Assembly: GCA_016938735.1 (NCBI GenBank)
Contig: JAFGUB010000032.1
Span: 62,001 to 126,000 of the forward strand
Length of the DNA stretch: 64,000 bases
Direction of reading: 5' to 3'
Source: Campylobacterales bacterium
Lineage (GTDB): Bacteria; Campylobacterota; Campylobacteria; Campylobacterales; Sulfurimonadaceae
Part shown: positions 1-9,026 of the stretch, in pieces
Layout: each line of letters starts with the position of its first letter
Numbering within the stretch: the first letter of the stretch is position 1
Notes under the pieces: generated by a model
What the model saw: only the letters and a program-made list of their open reading frames with translations
Told to the model about the DNA's origin: nothing
Databases searched by the model: none
Made by a program: the position numbers and the translations under genes

Positions 1-75
1 ATGACCATATAGAGGATGTAAAGAAGGACAAAACGTTTCATGGCTGCGAGTATAGCCAAGCCCACGTTACAACGC

Positions 76-88
76 TATAATGCGCTTT
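76..88 (+). promoter_or_regulatory. Putative -10 element of mnmG, leaderless arrangement
   Basis: A perfect TATAAT lies at 76-81 and its last base is separated from the only plausible mnmG start (ATG at 89) by 7 bases, the normal distance from a -10 box to the first transcribed base. No Shine-Dalgarno sequence fits in between. I infer a leaderless transcript. The first 75 bases of the window show nothing recognisable. Confidence 0.5.
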
Positions 89-1969
89 ATGAAAAGAGAA
101 GATTATGACATTATTGTCGTCGGCGGCGGGCATGCGGGGATTGAAGCCGCGCTTGCCGGGGCGCGTATGGGGTTTAGAACCCTTTTGATTTCGATGCTGG
201 TGGAGCAGACGGGGGCGGCGAGTTGTAATCCTGCTATCGGCGGTCTGGCCAAAGGACATCTGGTGCGTGAACTCGACGCGCTCGGCGGCGAGATGGGGCT
301 GCTCACCGATGCGGCGGGGATACAGTTTCGTATCCTCAATGAGGCCAAAGGGCCTGCCGTACGCGGCTCACGGGCGCAGATCGATATGGATCGCTACCGT
401 GTCTTGGCGCGTAATACGCTCTTACATGTAAGCAACTTGGAGATGCTCCAAGAGACGGTTGAGGCGCTGATCCTTGAAGGGGGCGCAGCGGTGGGCGTGC
501 GTACGGCGCTGCTCAACGAGTACCGCGCCAAGCGCGTGATTTTGACTACCGGAACCTTTTTACGTGGGGTGGTACATGTAGGCGAAGTGACGCAGGAGGC
601 GGGGCGTTTTGGGGAGTTTGCGGCCAAAAACCTCTCCCAAAGCCTCATCGATGCGGGTTTACATGTAGGACGGCTCAAAACCGGCACCTGCCCGCGCGTG
701 GATAGCTCCAGCATCGACTTTTCGGTGATGGAGGTACAAGGCGGCGACGCGATTCCCAGCCCTTTTAGCTTCCGCACCGACCGCGAACGCTTTGCGCGTG
801 AAAAACAGCAGATCCCCTGCTACATCACCTACACCAATGATGAAACCCACCGCATTATCGAGGGCAATTTTTATCGTGCGCCGCTCTTTACGGGGCAGAT
901 CGAGGGGATCGGGCCGCGCTACTGCCCCAGTATCGAAGATAAGATTAACCGCTTCCGCGACAAAGAGCGCCACCACCTCTTTATCGAGCCGCAGACCTTT
1001 GAAAATACCGAGTGTTATATCAACGGCATGTCCACCTCGCTGCCGCCCGATGTGCAGCGTTCGATGATCCGCTCCGTGCGGGGAATGGAGAACGCCCGCA
1101 TCGTGCGCTACGGCTACGCTATCGAGTACGATTATGTCGATCCCACTGAGTTGCGCCATACCCTAGAAACCAAAAAGGTCGCCAACCTCTATCTGGCGGG
1201 GCAGATCAACGGCACTACGGGGTATGAAGAGGCGGCCGCGCAGGGGTTGATGGCCGGCATCAACGCGGCCCTTTCGCTGCAAGGCAAAGAACCGCTGATT
1301 TTGCGCCGCGATGAGGCCTATATCGGGGTGCTGATTGATGATCTGGTGACCAAAGGGACCAAAGAGCCCTACCGTATGTTCACTTCACGCGCCGAGTATC
1401 GTCTGCTGCTGCGTGAAGAGAGCGCCGATCTGCGTCTGAGCCATTATGGTTATGAGCTGGGACTCATCGATGCGGAGCAGATGGAGCGCGTCGAGGCCAA
1501 ACGCGCCGCGATTGCGCACGGTGTGGCACTCAGCCGAGAGAGCCTCTTTACCCCCGGCAAGGCCTTTTTGGACTTTTTAGAATCCATCGGCGAAGAGAAG
1601 ATCAATGATGTGCAAAGCGCCGAGCAGATCATGTCGCGCAAAAGCTTCACCATCGAGAAGCTGCCGCTGCTACTGCCCGATCTGGCGGTCTATGATGCTT
1701 ACATTCAAGATCAGATCCTCACCGAAGCCAAATATGCCCGCTATGTCGAGAAGCAGCACGAAGAGATTGAGAAGATGAAAAATCTCTTACATGTAAGCAT
1801 TCCCCAAGGCTTTGATTTTGCCTCCATTTCGGGACTCTCCAAAGAGATCGTGGAGAAGCTGCAGCGCTTCAATCCGCCTACCTTGCAAGCGGCGTCTCAA
1901 ATAAGCGGCATTACGCCCGCCGCCATCAGCATTTTGCACATCTACATTAAAATGGGAGCACGCGGATGA
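89..1969 (+). CDS. mnmG: tRNA uridine-5-carboxymethylaminomethyl(34) synthesis enzyme MnmG
   Basis: MnmG (GidA) works with MnmE in the cytoplasm to place a carboxymethylaminomethyl group on wobble uridine 34 of tRNAs, using FAD, NADH and methylene-tetrahydrofolate. The 626-residue product has the N-terminal FAD-binding [13 protein letters not shown] at about residues 10-22, the conserved CNPAIGG segment at about 46-52 and the [12 protein letters not shown] signature near residue 380; the length is normal for the family. An in-frame ATG at 80 overlaps the -10 box, so the ATG at 89 is preferred. The gene overlaps the next one by 4 bases (ATGA). Two palindrome copies in the N-terminal half (659, 422) and one late copy (1787) encode LHV. 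Confidence 0.96.
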   Translation: MKREDYDIIVVGGGHAGIEAALAGARMGFRTLLISMLVEQTGAASCNPAIGGLAKGHLVRELDALGGEMGLLTDAAGIQFRILNEAKGPAVRGSRAQIDMDRYRVLARNTLLHVSNLEMLQETVEALILEGGAAVGVRTALLNEYRAKRVILTTGTFLRGVVHVGEVTQEAGRFGEFAAKNLSQSLIDAGLHVGRLKTGTCPRVDSSSIDFSVMEVQGGDAIPSPFSFRTDRERFAREKQQIPCYITYTNDETHRIIEGNFYRAPLFTGQIEGIGPRYCPSIEDKINRFRDKERHHLFIEPQTFENTECYINGMSTSLPPDVQRSMIRSVRGMENARIVRYGYAIEYDYVDPTELRHTLETKKVANLYLAGQINGTTGYEEAAAQGLMAGINAALSLQGKEPLILRRDEAYIGVLIDDLVTKGTKEPYRMFTSRAEYRLLLREESADLRLSHYGYELGLIDAEQMERVEAKRAAIAHGVALSRESLFTPGKAFLDFLESIGEEKINDVQSAEQIMSRKSFTIEKLPLLLPDLAVYDAYIQDQILTEAKYARYVEKQHEEIEKMKNLLHVSIPQGFDFASISGLSKEIVEKLQRFNPPTLQAASQISGITPAAISILHIYIKMGARG

Positions 1970-2832
1970 GACTTTTTTACTATGCCCACACAGGACATCG
2001 CTACGGGTTGGATCGTTTTCGGCGCGCCTGTTCGGTGATTCGGATGCTTGAAGGTGCCGACATCACGCTTTTGACCTCGGATTTTCGAATCGCTTCGCTT
2101 GCACGGGAGTTTGGGGTGAAGCGCGCGGTGGGCATCGACGTGGTACGCAACATCCCGCAAATCGCGCAGATGGGCGATAAGATCATCTTCGATTCGGATG
2201 AACACAACCCCGTGATGCTTTCGGATATGACCGAATTTTTCTCTACTTTTATCCGTATTAGCGATAATCCTGAGGATACCAAACATCCCAAAGAGAAGCT
2301 AATCTCGCCCTATCTCAGCGGCGAAGGGATCTGTCAGGCGGTGATGTGCGATCCGCGTTATTTCGACGCGACGCCTAAAACGATCAAGCAGGCACTCTTT
2401 TTTGGAGACGACGATTATGACACCTTATTGCTTGAACATTTAGAAACGTTTGCGCCGCTCGAACTTGAGCTGGGGCTTGGGTTTTACTACTTTCTTGATT
2501 ATGAACAGAAGATAGCCTCTACCTTTACGAAGCTGCATGAATCCGATGCGTACGATACACTGGTGACGCAAAGCGCCCTGCTGCTGACCGCTTCGCCCCA
2601 CGCGGCGCTCGCTTCGCTGGCTTCGGGCGCCAGACCGATCTTTTTGCAGCGTCCTGATAAATTCGCTTACTTTAAACCGCTGTGCGAACGTCTGGGCATT
2701 CCGTTTTTGCAGCCCTCCGAGTGGTCAGATCTGCGCCACGTCATTGAGAAAAACAGTGCGAAGCGCTATGAGGTGATTCCAAATGAAGCAGCCAAAGTTA
2801 TAACTTTTATAAAAGAGGGCTTATCTTTATAA
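1966..2832 (+). CDS. Conserved hypothetical protein, possible GT-B-fold glycosyltransferase relative
   Basis: The product has 288 residues, no signal peptide and no membrane segment. It starts within the mnmG stop codon (ATGA overlap) and is therefore translationally coupled. The early part ([18 protein letters not shown]) and the late part ([24 protein letters not shown], then a PDKFAYF segment) resemble the nucleotide-sugar-binding arrangement of MurG/PseG-like GT-B proteins, where a Gly-x-x-Pro turn precedes the donor site. I do not recognise a named family and no catalytic residue can be assigned. Its place between mnmG and the pet operon gives no functional clue. It may be a cytoplasmic protein specific to this phylum. 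Confidence 0.55.
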   Translation: MRLFYYAHTGHRYGLDRFRRACSVIRMLEGADITLLTSDFRIASLAREFGVKRAVGIDVVRNIPQIAQMGDKIIFDSDEHNPVMLSDMTEFFSTFIRISDNPEDTKHPKEKLISPYLSGEGICQAVMCDPRYFDATPKTIKQALFFGDDDYDTLLLEHLETFAPLELELGLGFYYFLDYEQKIASTFTKLHESDAYDTLVTQSALLLTASPHAALASLASGARPIFLQRPDKFAYFKPLCERLGIPFLQPSEWSDLRHVIEKNSAKRYEVIPNEAAKVITFIKEGLSL

Positions 2833-2890
2833 GCACTTAATGCTTTCTCATGTAGTATTGGTTGTTAAATTTCACCTAAGTGAGAGAAGA

Positions 2891-3391
2891 ATGACCAATG
2901 AAAGTAGAAGAGGCTTCATCGGCAAGGCGTTTGGCGCCGTCGCCGGTGTGGGTGCCGTCGCGTCACTCGTCGCGATGAAGAAGACTTGGGATCCGCTCCC
3001 AAGCGTTATGTCTGCCGGATTTACGACTGTGGACGTTTCAGCGCTTGCGGAGAACAAGCTCGAGGTGGTTGTATGGCGCGGTAAACCCGTGTTCATACTC
3101 AAGTACAGCGCCGATATGGCGCCTACGGACGGACGCAACGTCAAAGTCGGAGACCACTACTTCTCCGTGATGATCGGACTGTGTACCCACTTGGGCTGTA
3201 TTCCGGCTTATCTTCCCGATGCCCATCAGTTCAAATGTGCTTGTCACGGCGGTGAGTTCACCGCTGATGGCGTTAATACCTTCGGACCGCCTCCGCGACC
3301 GCTTGACATCCCACCGTTTAAAGTAGACGGCGTGACGTTGGTGCTCGGGGAAGAGGGCGAAGAGTATAAAGCCATGACGGCGAAAGCGTAA
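2891..3391 (+). CDS. petA: Ubiquinol/menaquinol-cytochrome c reductase iron-sulfur (Rieske) subunit
   Basis: This is the Rieske [2Fe-2S] subunit of the bc1 complex, which moves electrons from quinol to the cytochrome c subunit on the periplasmic side of the inner membrane. The 166-residue protein begins with a twin-arginine segment (SRRGFIG, residues 5-11) and a hydrophobic anchor (12-29). Cluster ligands are C98 and H100 in CTHLGC and C116 and H119 in CACHGG; C103 and C118 would form the usual disulfide. The ATG at 2891 follows an AGAGAAGA stretch; an in-frame ATG at 2840 would add 17 residues before the Tat motif and is less likely. First gene of petABC. Confidence 0.95.
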   Translation: MTNESRRGFIGKAFGAVAGVGAVASLVAMKKTWDPLPSVMSAGFTTVDVSALAENKLEVVVWRGKPVFILKYSADMAPTDGRNVKVGDHYFSVMIGLCTHLGCIPAYLPDAHQFKCACHGGEFTADGVNTFGPPPRPLDIPPFKVDGVTLVLGEEGEEYKAMTAKA

Positions 3392-3401
3392 GGGGGAGAG
3401 C

Positions 3402-4652
3402 ATGGCTGAGTTTAAAAAAGCAGATTCGATGCTGGAGTGGTTCGATCAGCGTTTGGGTGTCGTCAACTTTGTGAAAGTGATGATGACGGAGTATTGGATT
3501 CCTAAAAACATCAACTTTTTGTGGGCAATGGGTGTCGTTATTACGGTGCTCTTTACGCTGTTGTTGGTATCGGGTATCTTTTTGTTGATGTATTACAAGC
3601 CGGACGTCAATATGGCGTTTGACAGCGTCAACTTCACCATTATGCAAGACGTCGCGTATGGTTGGCTATTTCGTCATATTCACGCTGTGGGCGCTTCGGT
3701 CGTCTTTTTGGTGATCTATATTCACATGTTCACGGGGATCTACTACGGCTCGTACAAAAAAGGGCGTGAGATGATCTGGATCTCGGGAATGCTCTTGTTT
3801 GTGCTCTTCTCCGCAGAGGGCTTTTCGGGCTATATGCTTCCTTGGGGTCAGATGAGCTACTGGGCGGCGTATGTTATCACCGAGATTTTTGGCGGTATTC
3901 CTTTGATCGGCGATGAGCTGGTAGTTTGGATTCGCGGTAATTTTTACGTCTCTGATGCGACGTTGACCCGCTTTTTCATGTTACATGTACTGCTGATTCC
4001 TTTGGCTATTTTGGGCGCAATCGTGTTTCACTTCTATGCGCTTCGCTTCCCGCACGTCAACAATGAAGAGGGTGAGTTTTTCGATTTTGACGAAGAGGCT
4101 GAAAAGTATAAGGCGGGCGACAAAAAAGGCTCTAAAGTCATTCCATTTTGGCCTGTATTCTTGTCCAAAGACTTCATGGTCGTCGGCTTCTTTATGATTT
4201 TCTTCTTTTATCTGACCTTTTATCACTACGGTTTTGCGATGGACGCCATCAACTTCGACAAGGCTGACGGGCTGAAAACTCCGGCGCACATCTATCCTGA
4301 GTGGTACTTCCTTTGGTCTTATGAGGTGTTGCGCGGCTTCTTCTTCGATATTGCCGGAATCAGCGGTAAGGATCTCGGTTTGATCGCTTTTGGTATCGCC
4401 AACGCAATCTTCTTTTTGTTGCCGTGGCTGGATCGCTCACCGATGGTCAAGCCGGCCAATCAGCGCCCTTACTTCAAGTATTGGTTCTGGATCCTGATGG
4501 CCGACCTTATCGTCTTGACCATTTATGGAAAACTGCCGCCGACCGGCGTCAATGCATGGGTAGGTTTTGCTTCGTCGATGACCTTCTTGGTGCTCTTTGC
4601 CGTGTTGCCGTTCATCACTAAACTCGAAGCCAAAAAAGTTGGGGGTAAGTAA
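3402..4652 (+). CDS. petB: bc1 complex cytochrome b subunit
   Basis: This is the membrane subunit that holds the two b haems and the quinone sites. It has 416 residues in a single polypeptide rather than split b6/subunit IV, and about eight membrane helices. Haem ligands are H94/H108 (spacing 14) and H195/H210 (spacing 15). The Qo-site motif PEWYF is at residues 299-303. A charged insertion at about 222-245 (acidic, then lysine-rich) separates the N- and C-terminal halves. A strong GGGGGAG Shine-Dalgarno sequence precedes the ATG. It lies 10 bases after petA and abuts petC. The 15-residue spacing of the second haem pair is the cytochrome b6 pattern. Confidence 0.95.
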   Translation: MAEFKKADSMLEWFDQRLGVVNFVKVMMTEYWIPKNINFLWAMGVVITVLFTLLLVSGIFLLMYYKPDVNMAFDSVNFTIMQDVAYGWLFRHIHAVGASVVFLVIYIHMFTGIYYGSYKKGREMIWISGMLLFVLFSAEGFSGYMLPWGQMSYWAAYVITEIFGGIPLIGDELVVWIRGNFYVSDATLTRFFMLHVLLIPLAILGAIVFHFYALRFPHVNNEEGEFFDFDEEAEKYKAGDKKGSKVIPFWPVFLSKDFMVVGFFMIFFFYLTFYHYGFAMDAINFDKADGLKTPAHIYPEWYFLWSYEVLRGFFFDIAGISGKDLGLIAFGIANAIFFLLPWLDRSPMVKPANQRPYFKYWFWILMADLIVLTIYGKLPPTGVNAWVGFASSMTFLVLFAVLPFITKLEAKKVGGK

Positions 4653-5534
4653 ATGAAAGAGTTCAAAATACTGGCCGTCATCGTCGCCCTTGTCGCGGTG
4701 ACCTACTACGGCATCGAGCCGTATGCGCATCACGTCATGCACCCTGAGCCTGCTCCGGCAGACTATGCGTTTAGCGATCTTAAAAACGTAGACACTACGC
4801 TCAAGGGTGATGTCGCCAATGGTAAAGTTTTGGTTGAAGCGAACTGTATCGCGTGTCACTCGATTGAAAAAGAGGGCTATCCTGCCATGATGAGCGACAG
4901 TGATGCGGCTTCCTCTTACGGGGTTGTGCCGCCTGATCTCTCTAGTGCCGGACATTTGTATCAAACCAACTATTTGGCCAACTTCATATTCGATCCGGTG
5001 ACTGCTTCGAATTTGAAACACAAATACCCAGAAGGCGGCGCAAAAGTGCATCCGATGCCATCATACAACTGGATGGCTGCTCAAGAGATTATGGACATGG
5101 TGGCCTATCTGCAAAGTATTCCTAAAGCGACTTACGTATCTGAGAGTGAAGAGCGCCGCGCCGATTTCATCGATGCATGCGGACGCTGTCACTCTATGGC
5201 TTATGCCGGTATCTCGGCGCGTACGCCCGGTGATGTTGCCAAAGCTTATTTGGGTGCCACTCCGCCTGATATGTCGCAGTACATCAAGAGCCGTGGACGC
5301 CACTATCTCGAGAACTTTATCAACGATCCTCAGCGTCTGCTACACGGTACGGGTATGCCGCGCGTAGGTTTGAGTGAAGAGGCGCAAACCCATGTGATCG
5401 ACTATATGGAAGAGATCGGCGACGCCAAAAAAGCGGAGCGTGAAGATCTGGGCTGGAAAGTGATGCTCTACATGCTGGTATTCGCGGTCTTTGCACTGCT
5501 TTGGAAAAAACAGATCTGGAGAGATATCCACTAA
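4653..5534 (+). CDS. petC: bc1 complex di-haem cytochrome c subunit
   Basis: The product is the cytochrome c subunit that takes electrons from the Rieske protein and passes them to soluble cytochrome c. It has 293 residues and two class I-type haem sites, C65-I-A-C68-H69 and C176-G-R-C179-H180. This is the di-haem form typical of Epsilonproteobacteria rather than the mono-haem c1 of mitochondria. An N-terminal membrane anchor (residues 6-20) and a second hydrophobic segment near the C-terminus (about 268-283) are visible. Its ATG follows directly on the petB stop. It is the last gene of the operon, although the small cytochrome gene 31 bases downstream could be co-transcribed. Confidence 0.94.
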   Translation: MKEFKILAVIVALVAVTYYGIEPYAHHVMHPEPAPADYAFSDLKNVDTTLKGDVANGKVLVEANCIACHSIEKEGYPAMMSDSDAASSYGVVPPDLSSAGHLYQTNYLANFIFDPVTASNLKHKYPEGGAKVHPMPSYNWMAAQEIMDMVAYLQSIPKATYVSESEERRADFIDACGRCHSMAYAGISARTPGDVAKAYLGATPPDMSQYIKSRGRHYLENFINDPQRLLHGTGMPRVGLSEEAQTHVIDYMEEIGDAKKAEREDLGWKVMLYMLVFAVFALLWKKQIWRDIH

Positions 5535-5565
5535 GGTGGATGCTCTTCGAACTCAAGGAAAAAAT

Positions 5566-5955
5566 ATGATGAAATCTCTATTAATTGCTTCAATGTTCGC
5601 AGGATCGCTCTTTGCGGCGGAGGCGCTGACTGTCAATATGGCCAAAAGTGAAAATGGTTTGAACAACATCCAAAAAGGTTTTCTCTACAACGCGATGCCG
5701 CTGGTACGCAACGGTATCCAAGAGGTACGCGAAGCGAATATGATGTTCTCTTCAGTGGAGGAGACCAAGAAGTATCTTCCAAAAGAGAAACAGCATCTAG
5801 GCAATATCGCTTACAACGCTGCTAAGCGCATCAACAGTGCTGCCGATGAGATGGAGATCTATCTGGCAACCAACGAAATGGGCAAAGCGCAACACACCTA
5901 CTCTGATATTATCAATGCCTGTTCAGCTTGTCACGCTGTTGTACGTGGCTGGTAA
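5566..5955 (+). CDS. Small periplasmic cytochrome c with C-terminal haem (cytochrome c-prime-like)
   Basis: This 129-residue protein has a signal peptide (residues 1-18, cleavage after SLFAA or nearby) and a single haem-binding site close to the C-terminus, C119-S-A-C122-H123. The rest of the chain looks helical. A CxxCH near the end of a four-helix protein is the layout of class II cytochromes (cytochrome c-prime, c556). Its place 31 bases after petC suggests an electron acceptor or a partner of the bc1 complex, which is an inference. AAGGAAAA precedes the ATG; a second ATG follows immediately. A terminator lies downstream. Confidence 0.8.
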   Translation: MMKSLLIASMFAGSLFAAEALTVNMAKSENGLNNIQKGFLYNAMPLVRNGIQEVREANMMFSSVEETKKYLPKEKQHLGNIAYNAAKRINSAADEMEIYLATNEMGKAQHTYSDIINACSACHAVVRGW

Positions 5956-5995
5956 GAAGAGCTTTTTTCTCTACAAGTAAGGCGCTCCCTCTTGG

Positions 5996-6036
5996 GAGAT
6001 GCCTTGAGCATCTCTTCCCCTTTTTTTCTTTTTTGA
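5996..6036 (+). terminator. Rho-independent terminator after the pet/cytochrome genes
   Basis: GAGATGC (5996-6002), a five-base loop and GCATCTC (6008-6014) form a perfect 7-bp stem. It is followed by a pyrimidine run rich in T up to about 6036. This ends the petABC-cytochrome transcription unit. Confidence 0.75.
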
Positions 6037-6530
6037 TACCTATCTAAGCGTATTTGAAACATTTTTAACATCTATCACAGAGCAAAAATAATGATTGCTT
6101 ATGAAATATTCTGATTTGCTAAAGTGATATTAAATATATACGAAACGAATCAAAAAGCCCTAAAATACGAAGTTTGATAAAAATGTGATATTATAGAAAA
6201 TTATAGATTTAGAAAAAATAGTGACGATGAAAATAGCTAATATAATTAAAATCTATGTCACATATGTGTAGATTCGTAATAGTCACTGCTCTAAAAATCT
6301 GTTTTCAACTTCATTTAAAAATTGCTCCTATAACATGACGACGTAAGTGCAAAATGCTTCATCGAAGGAGGCTTCGGATCGATGGCTCATCGGTTCGAAG
6401 TGCATGGTCCCCATGCGCGATGTAGCATAGGCATGACGACAGGAGAGTGAATGGGACGCATGAAGGTTTTAACACAGCCCCTAAGCGTCTTAGATCAAAG
6501 ACTTCGGTTTCGAATCAATAAGGAGTGTTA
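6037..6530 (+). promoter_or_regulatory. Long AT-rich promoter region and structured 5-prime leader of the porin gene
   Basis: No gene was found in this 494-base stretch. 6037-6300 is AT-rich and contains a TATAAT at 6241-6246 and the short palindrome CACATATGTG at 6259-6268. From about 6335 the composition becomes GC-richer and hairpins follow closely: 6363-6376 (5-bp stem, GAGG loop), 6380-6392 (5-bp stem), 6400-6418 (8-bp stem with one wobble pair, UCC loop) and 6487-6502 (5-bp stem). The word CATGACGAC occurs at both ends of the block (about 6334 and 6432). A Shine-Dalgarno AAGGAG sits at about 6520. It matches no riboswitch family I know; it may be a leader element or a small RNA. Confidence 0.4.
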
Positions 6531-7940
6531 ATGAAGAAAATTGGAATGAGTTTGGTCGCGGTAGCGGCAATGGCGGCGAGTGTTTATGCAACGAGCGATA
6601 TGAAAGTTAGCGGTCATGTCAAATTGTGGTATCAGACGATGGATCATGATGGTGTTGATGATAAAGGGCTCTTTATCTATGACAAAAAATTCGGTAACGA
6701 GTGGGGCGATTTGGCTGCACAACTCAAAGTGACTGGAAGCTTTAATGATCATTTGACTTATGGCGCAACACTCAACGGCATCACCTCTCTCGGTCTTGAA
6801 AATCATGTGGTGGGTGCAGAGACCACCCGCAACAATTGGACAACCAACGCAGGCGGTGTTAACGGTACTTCGGCGCAACCGTTTTGGTTTCATAAAGTAT
6901 ATGTAGCTTATAAAGCCGGCAACACGATCGCCAAAATTGGACGTCAAGAGCTCGATACGCCGCTGGCCTTTACCGAGAAGTGGAATGCGACTTCAAACTC
7001 TTTTGAAGCGGCCGTGCTGCTCAACAACGATGTGCCCGATACCACTTTGGTTGGTGCATGGGTAGCCAAAGGTAACGGTGCGACCCGCAACATTATCGCC
7101 GCTCCGCAAGTCTTTGGTGCAGAGACACAGTTCAACAGCTATATGGGCTACAACCAAGATTTAGATGCTGACGGAAAAGCGGATGTGGTAACACGCGGCG
7201 GAGCGTTGGCGTTTGGTGCGATCAATAAAAGTATCTCATTCATGCCGCTGCAGGCGTGGTATTACCTTGTCTCTGACGTAGCGCAGGCGTGGTGGTTACA
7301 AGGTGATGCGAAAATGGAAAATGTCGGTCCGATGAAGAGTGTCGGTCTGCAACTCATTGGTGCGGGTATCGGGACAGCCGGAAAAGTGAAAGACATTCTA
7401 GACGCTGCCGGCAGTGACACTGCCGATACGATGGCCTTCGCCGCAAAAGTGGATGCTTCAGTGGGCATGTTCGGTGCATTTGCCGCGTTTTCACAAACCA
7501 GCGAGGGTAACATCCCCGTAGCCAACACGGCTACCAACTATAAGAAGACCAAGTTGCCGACCGCATCAGTATTTAGCGACGGTATGGTGGCGGCTCAGCC
7601 GGGTACGACAGCGTTCTTGGTGGGTGCAACTGCCAAATTTGACGGCATCGGTTCACTCAAAGTGACCTACGGTGGTTACAGCGTAGGTGAAAACGAAGGG
7701 TATCTTCAGCCTAACGCCAATATCGGCGGTCCTGCCTCGTTTGGCTATATTGCCAACACCCGTGGCGAAGATATGGATATTTCTGAAATTGACGTCATTT
7801 TCAATACAAAAATTGATGATATAGGCTTAGCTGTGATGTACTTCAACATGGACAAAACCTATGTTCCGGGCGGACTGGCTGCTGATTACGGCACTCAAGC
7901 CAATCAAGTCGTTCGTATGGTTGCAACGCTTAGCTTCTAA
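6531..7940 (+). CDS. Outer-membrane porin, epsilon-type (paralogue 1)
   Basis: The 469-residue product has a signal peptide (cleavage after residue 20, SVYA) and a beta-barrel sequence that ends in phenylalanine (VATLSF), the usual C-terminal signature for outer-membrane insertion. It should form a general or selective diffusion channel. It shares the segments STLGLEN, GR-x-ELDTPLAF and NxFEAAVLL with the two tandem porins at 37829 and 39340, so all three are paralogues. AAGGAG lies 6 bases before the ATG. The gene is alone behind a long structured leader, which suggests environmental control; the ligand is unknown. Confidence 0.88.
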   Translation: MKKIGMSLVAVAAMAASVYATSDMKVSGHVKLWYQTMDHDGVDDKGLFIYDKKFGNEWGDLAAQLKVTGSFNDHLTYGATLNGITSLGLENHVVGAETTRNNWTTNAGGVNGTSAQPFWFHKVYVAYKAGNTIAKIGRQELDTPLAFTEKWNATSNSFEAAVLLNNDVPDTTLVGAWVAKGNGATRNIIAAPQVFGAETQFNSYMGYNQDLDADGKADVVTRGGALAFGAINKSISFMPLQAWYYLVSDVAQAWWLQGDAKMENVGPMKSVGLQLIGAGIGTAGKVKDILDAAGSDTADTMAFAAKVDASVGMFGAFAAFSQTSEGNIPVANTATNYKKTKLPTASVFSDGMVAAQPGTTAFLVGATAKFDGIGSLKVTYGGYSVGENEGYLQPNANIGGPASFGYIANTRGEDMDISEIDVIFNTKIDDIGLAVMYFNMDKTYVPGGLAADYGTQANQVVRMVATLSF

Positions 7941-8024
7941 ACCTTACAAGGCGGCCTTTGGGTTGCCCTGTTTGAATCTCCTCTGTTATATGATCTGCAT
8001 CAAGAATTCAACATCTCCTTTCGT

Positions 8025-8030
8025 TATAAT
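8025..8030 (+). promoter_or_regulatory. -10 element upstream of moaA
   Basis: TATAAT preceded by CGT; the GTG start of moaA is 31 bases further on. No clear -35 box, which is normal for epsilonproteobacterial housekeeping promoters. Confidence 0.5.
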
Positions 8031-8060
8031 CCTCTTTTATTCATAAGAAGAAGGCCCAAT

Positions 8061-9026
8061 GTGCTGATAGACAGTTTTGACCGCGTGGTCGATTATCTAC
8101 GTATCTCCGTAACAGAGCGCTGCAATTTCCGCTGTACTTACTGTATGCCCGAAAAGCCCTTTAGTTGGGTGCCCAAAGAGCAGTTGCTGCGCTTTGAGGA
8201 GCTCTTTGAGTTTGTCAAGGTAGCGATTGATGAGGGGATCAAAAAGATCCGCATCACGGGCGGCGAACCGCTGCTGCGCGAGGATTTGGATCGCTTTATT
8301 AAGATGATCTTCGATTATGCGCCGCAGATCGATCTGGCGATGACGACCAACGGCTATCTGCTCAAAGAGGCCGCCGCGCGACTCAAGGCGGCGGGGCTGC
8401 GACGCATCAACATCTCCGTTGATACACTCAAGGCTGACGTGGCGCAACGTATCGCCCAAAAAGATGTGCTTGCGCATGTCTTGGAGGGGGTCGAGGCGGC
8501 TTTGGCTGCGGGCTTACATGTAAAGATCAACATGGTGCCCATGCAGGGGGTTAATGACGCAGAGGTGCTGGATGTGCTGGAGTACGCCAAAGCGCGGGGA
8601 GTGACGATCCGTTTTATCGAGTATATGGAGAATGTCCACGCCCACTCTGACGTAAAGGGGCTGACGTCGCAGATGCTGCTTGAGATCATCGCGCAAAAGT
8701 ACCGCTTCGAAGATGAGGGCTTTGACGGTCACTCCCCTTCACACTACTACCGCATGGAAGATGGCTACCGCTTTGGGATCATCGAGCCGCACAAAGATGA
8801 TTTTTGCGCTACATGTAACCGTATTCGCCTCACCGCCGAGGGGCAGTTGATCCCCTGTTTGTATTTTGATGAGGCAATGAGCATCCGTGACGCGGTGCGC
8901 CGTGGGGATATTAAAGAGGCGGCGGCGGTGCTGCGCGAGGTGGTGCGGATCAAGCCTGAAAAAAACCGCTGGAGCGAAGCGGACGGCGAGCGCTCCACGC
9001 GCGCTTTTTATGAGACGGGCGGCTGA
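8061..9026 (+). CDS. moaA: GTP 3-prime,8-cyclase MoaA (molybdenum cofactor)
   Basis: MoaA is the radical-SAM enzyme that opens molybdenum cofactor synthesis by rearranging GTP. The 321-residue product has the N-terminal cluster C21-x3-C25-x2-C28, a second [4Fe-4S] site formed by C249, C252 and C266, and the conserved terminal Gly-Gly. The start is a GTG at 8061; an ATG at 8059 is out of frame and closes after two codons. The stop overlaps the start of queE (TGATG). The codons for C252 and its neighbours lie in a TACATGTA palindrome (8809), one of the few copies that coincides with a conserved functional motif. moeA lies nearby on the other strand. Confidence 0.96.
   Translation: MLIDSFDRVVDYLRISVTERCNFRCTYCMPEKPFSWVPKEQLLRFEELFEFVKVAIDEGIKKIRITGGEPLLREDLDRFIKMIFDYAPQIDLAMTTNGYLLKEAAARLKAAGLRRINISVDTLKADVAQRIAQKDVLAHVLEGVEAALAAGLHVKINMVPMQGVNDAEVLDVLEYAKARGVTIRFIEYMENVHAHSDVKGLTSQMLLEIIAQKYRFEDEGFDGHSPSHYYRMEDGYRFGIIEPHKDDFCATCNRIRLTAEGQLIPCLYFDEAMSIRDAVRRGDIKEAAAVLREVVRIKPEKNRWSEADGERSTRAFYETGG

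Noticed and set aside
2840-2890. N-terminal extension of the Rieske protein from ATG 2840
   Set aside because: It would put 17 residues before the twin-arginine motif, and the ATG at 2891 has a better ribosome binding site.
6259-6268. CACATATGTG palindrome as a variant of the iterated repeat
   Set aside because: Its core (CATATG) differs from CATGTA and it occurs once; it may be an operator but belongs to no family seen here.
6394-6410. GGTTCGAA words near 6393 and 6507 as T-loops of a tRNA
   Set aside because: No acceptor stem, anticodon arm or CCA-like arrangement can be built around them.
8809-8818. TACATGTA inside the MoaA CATCNR motif as evidence for the iterated repeat
   Set aside because: The residues are conserved in MoaA and could account for this copy by themselves; the same holds for the GTCNY copy in hom (21981). 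The enrichment stands without these two.
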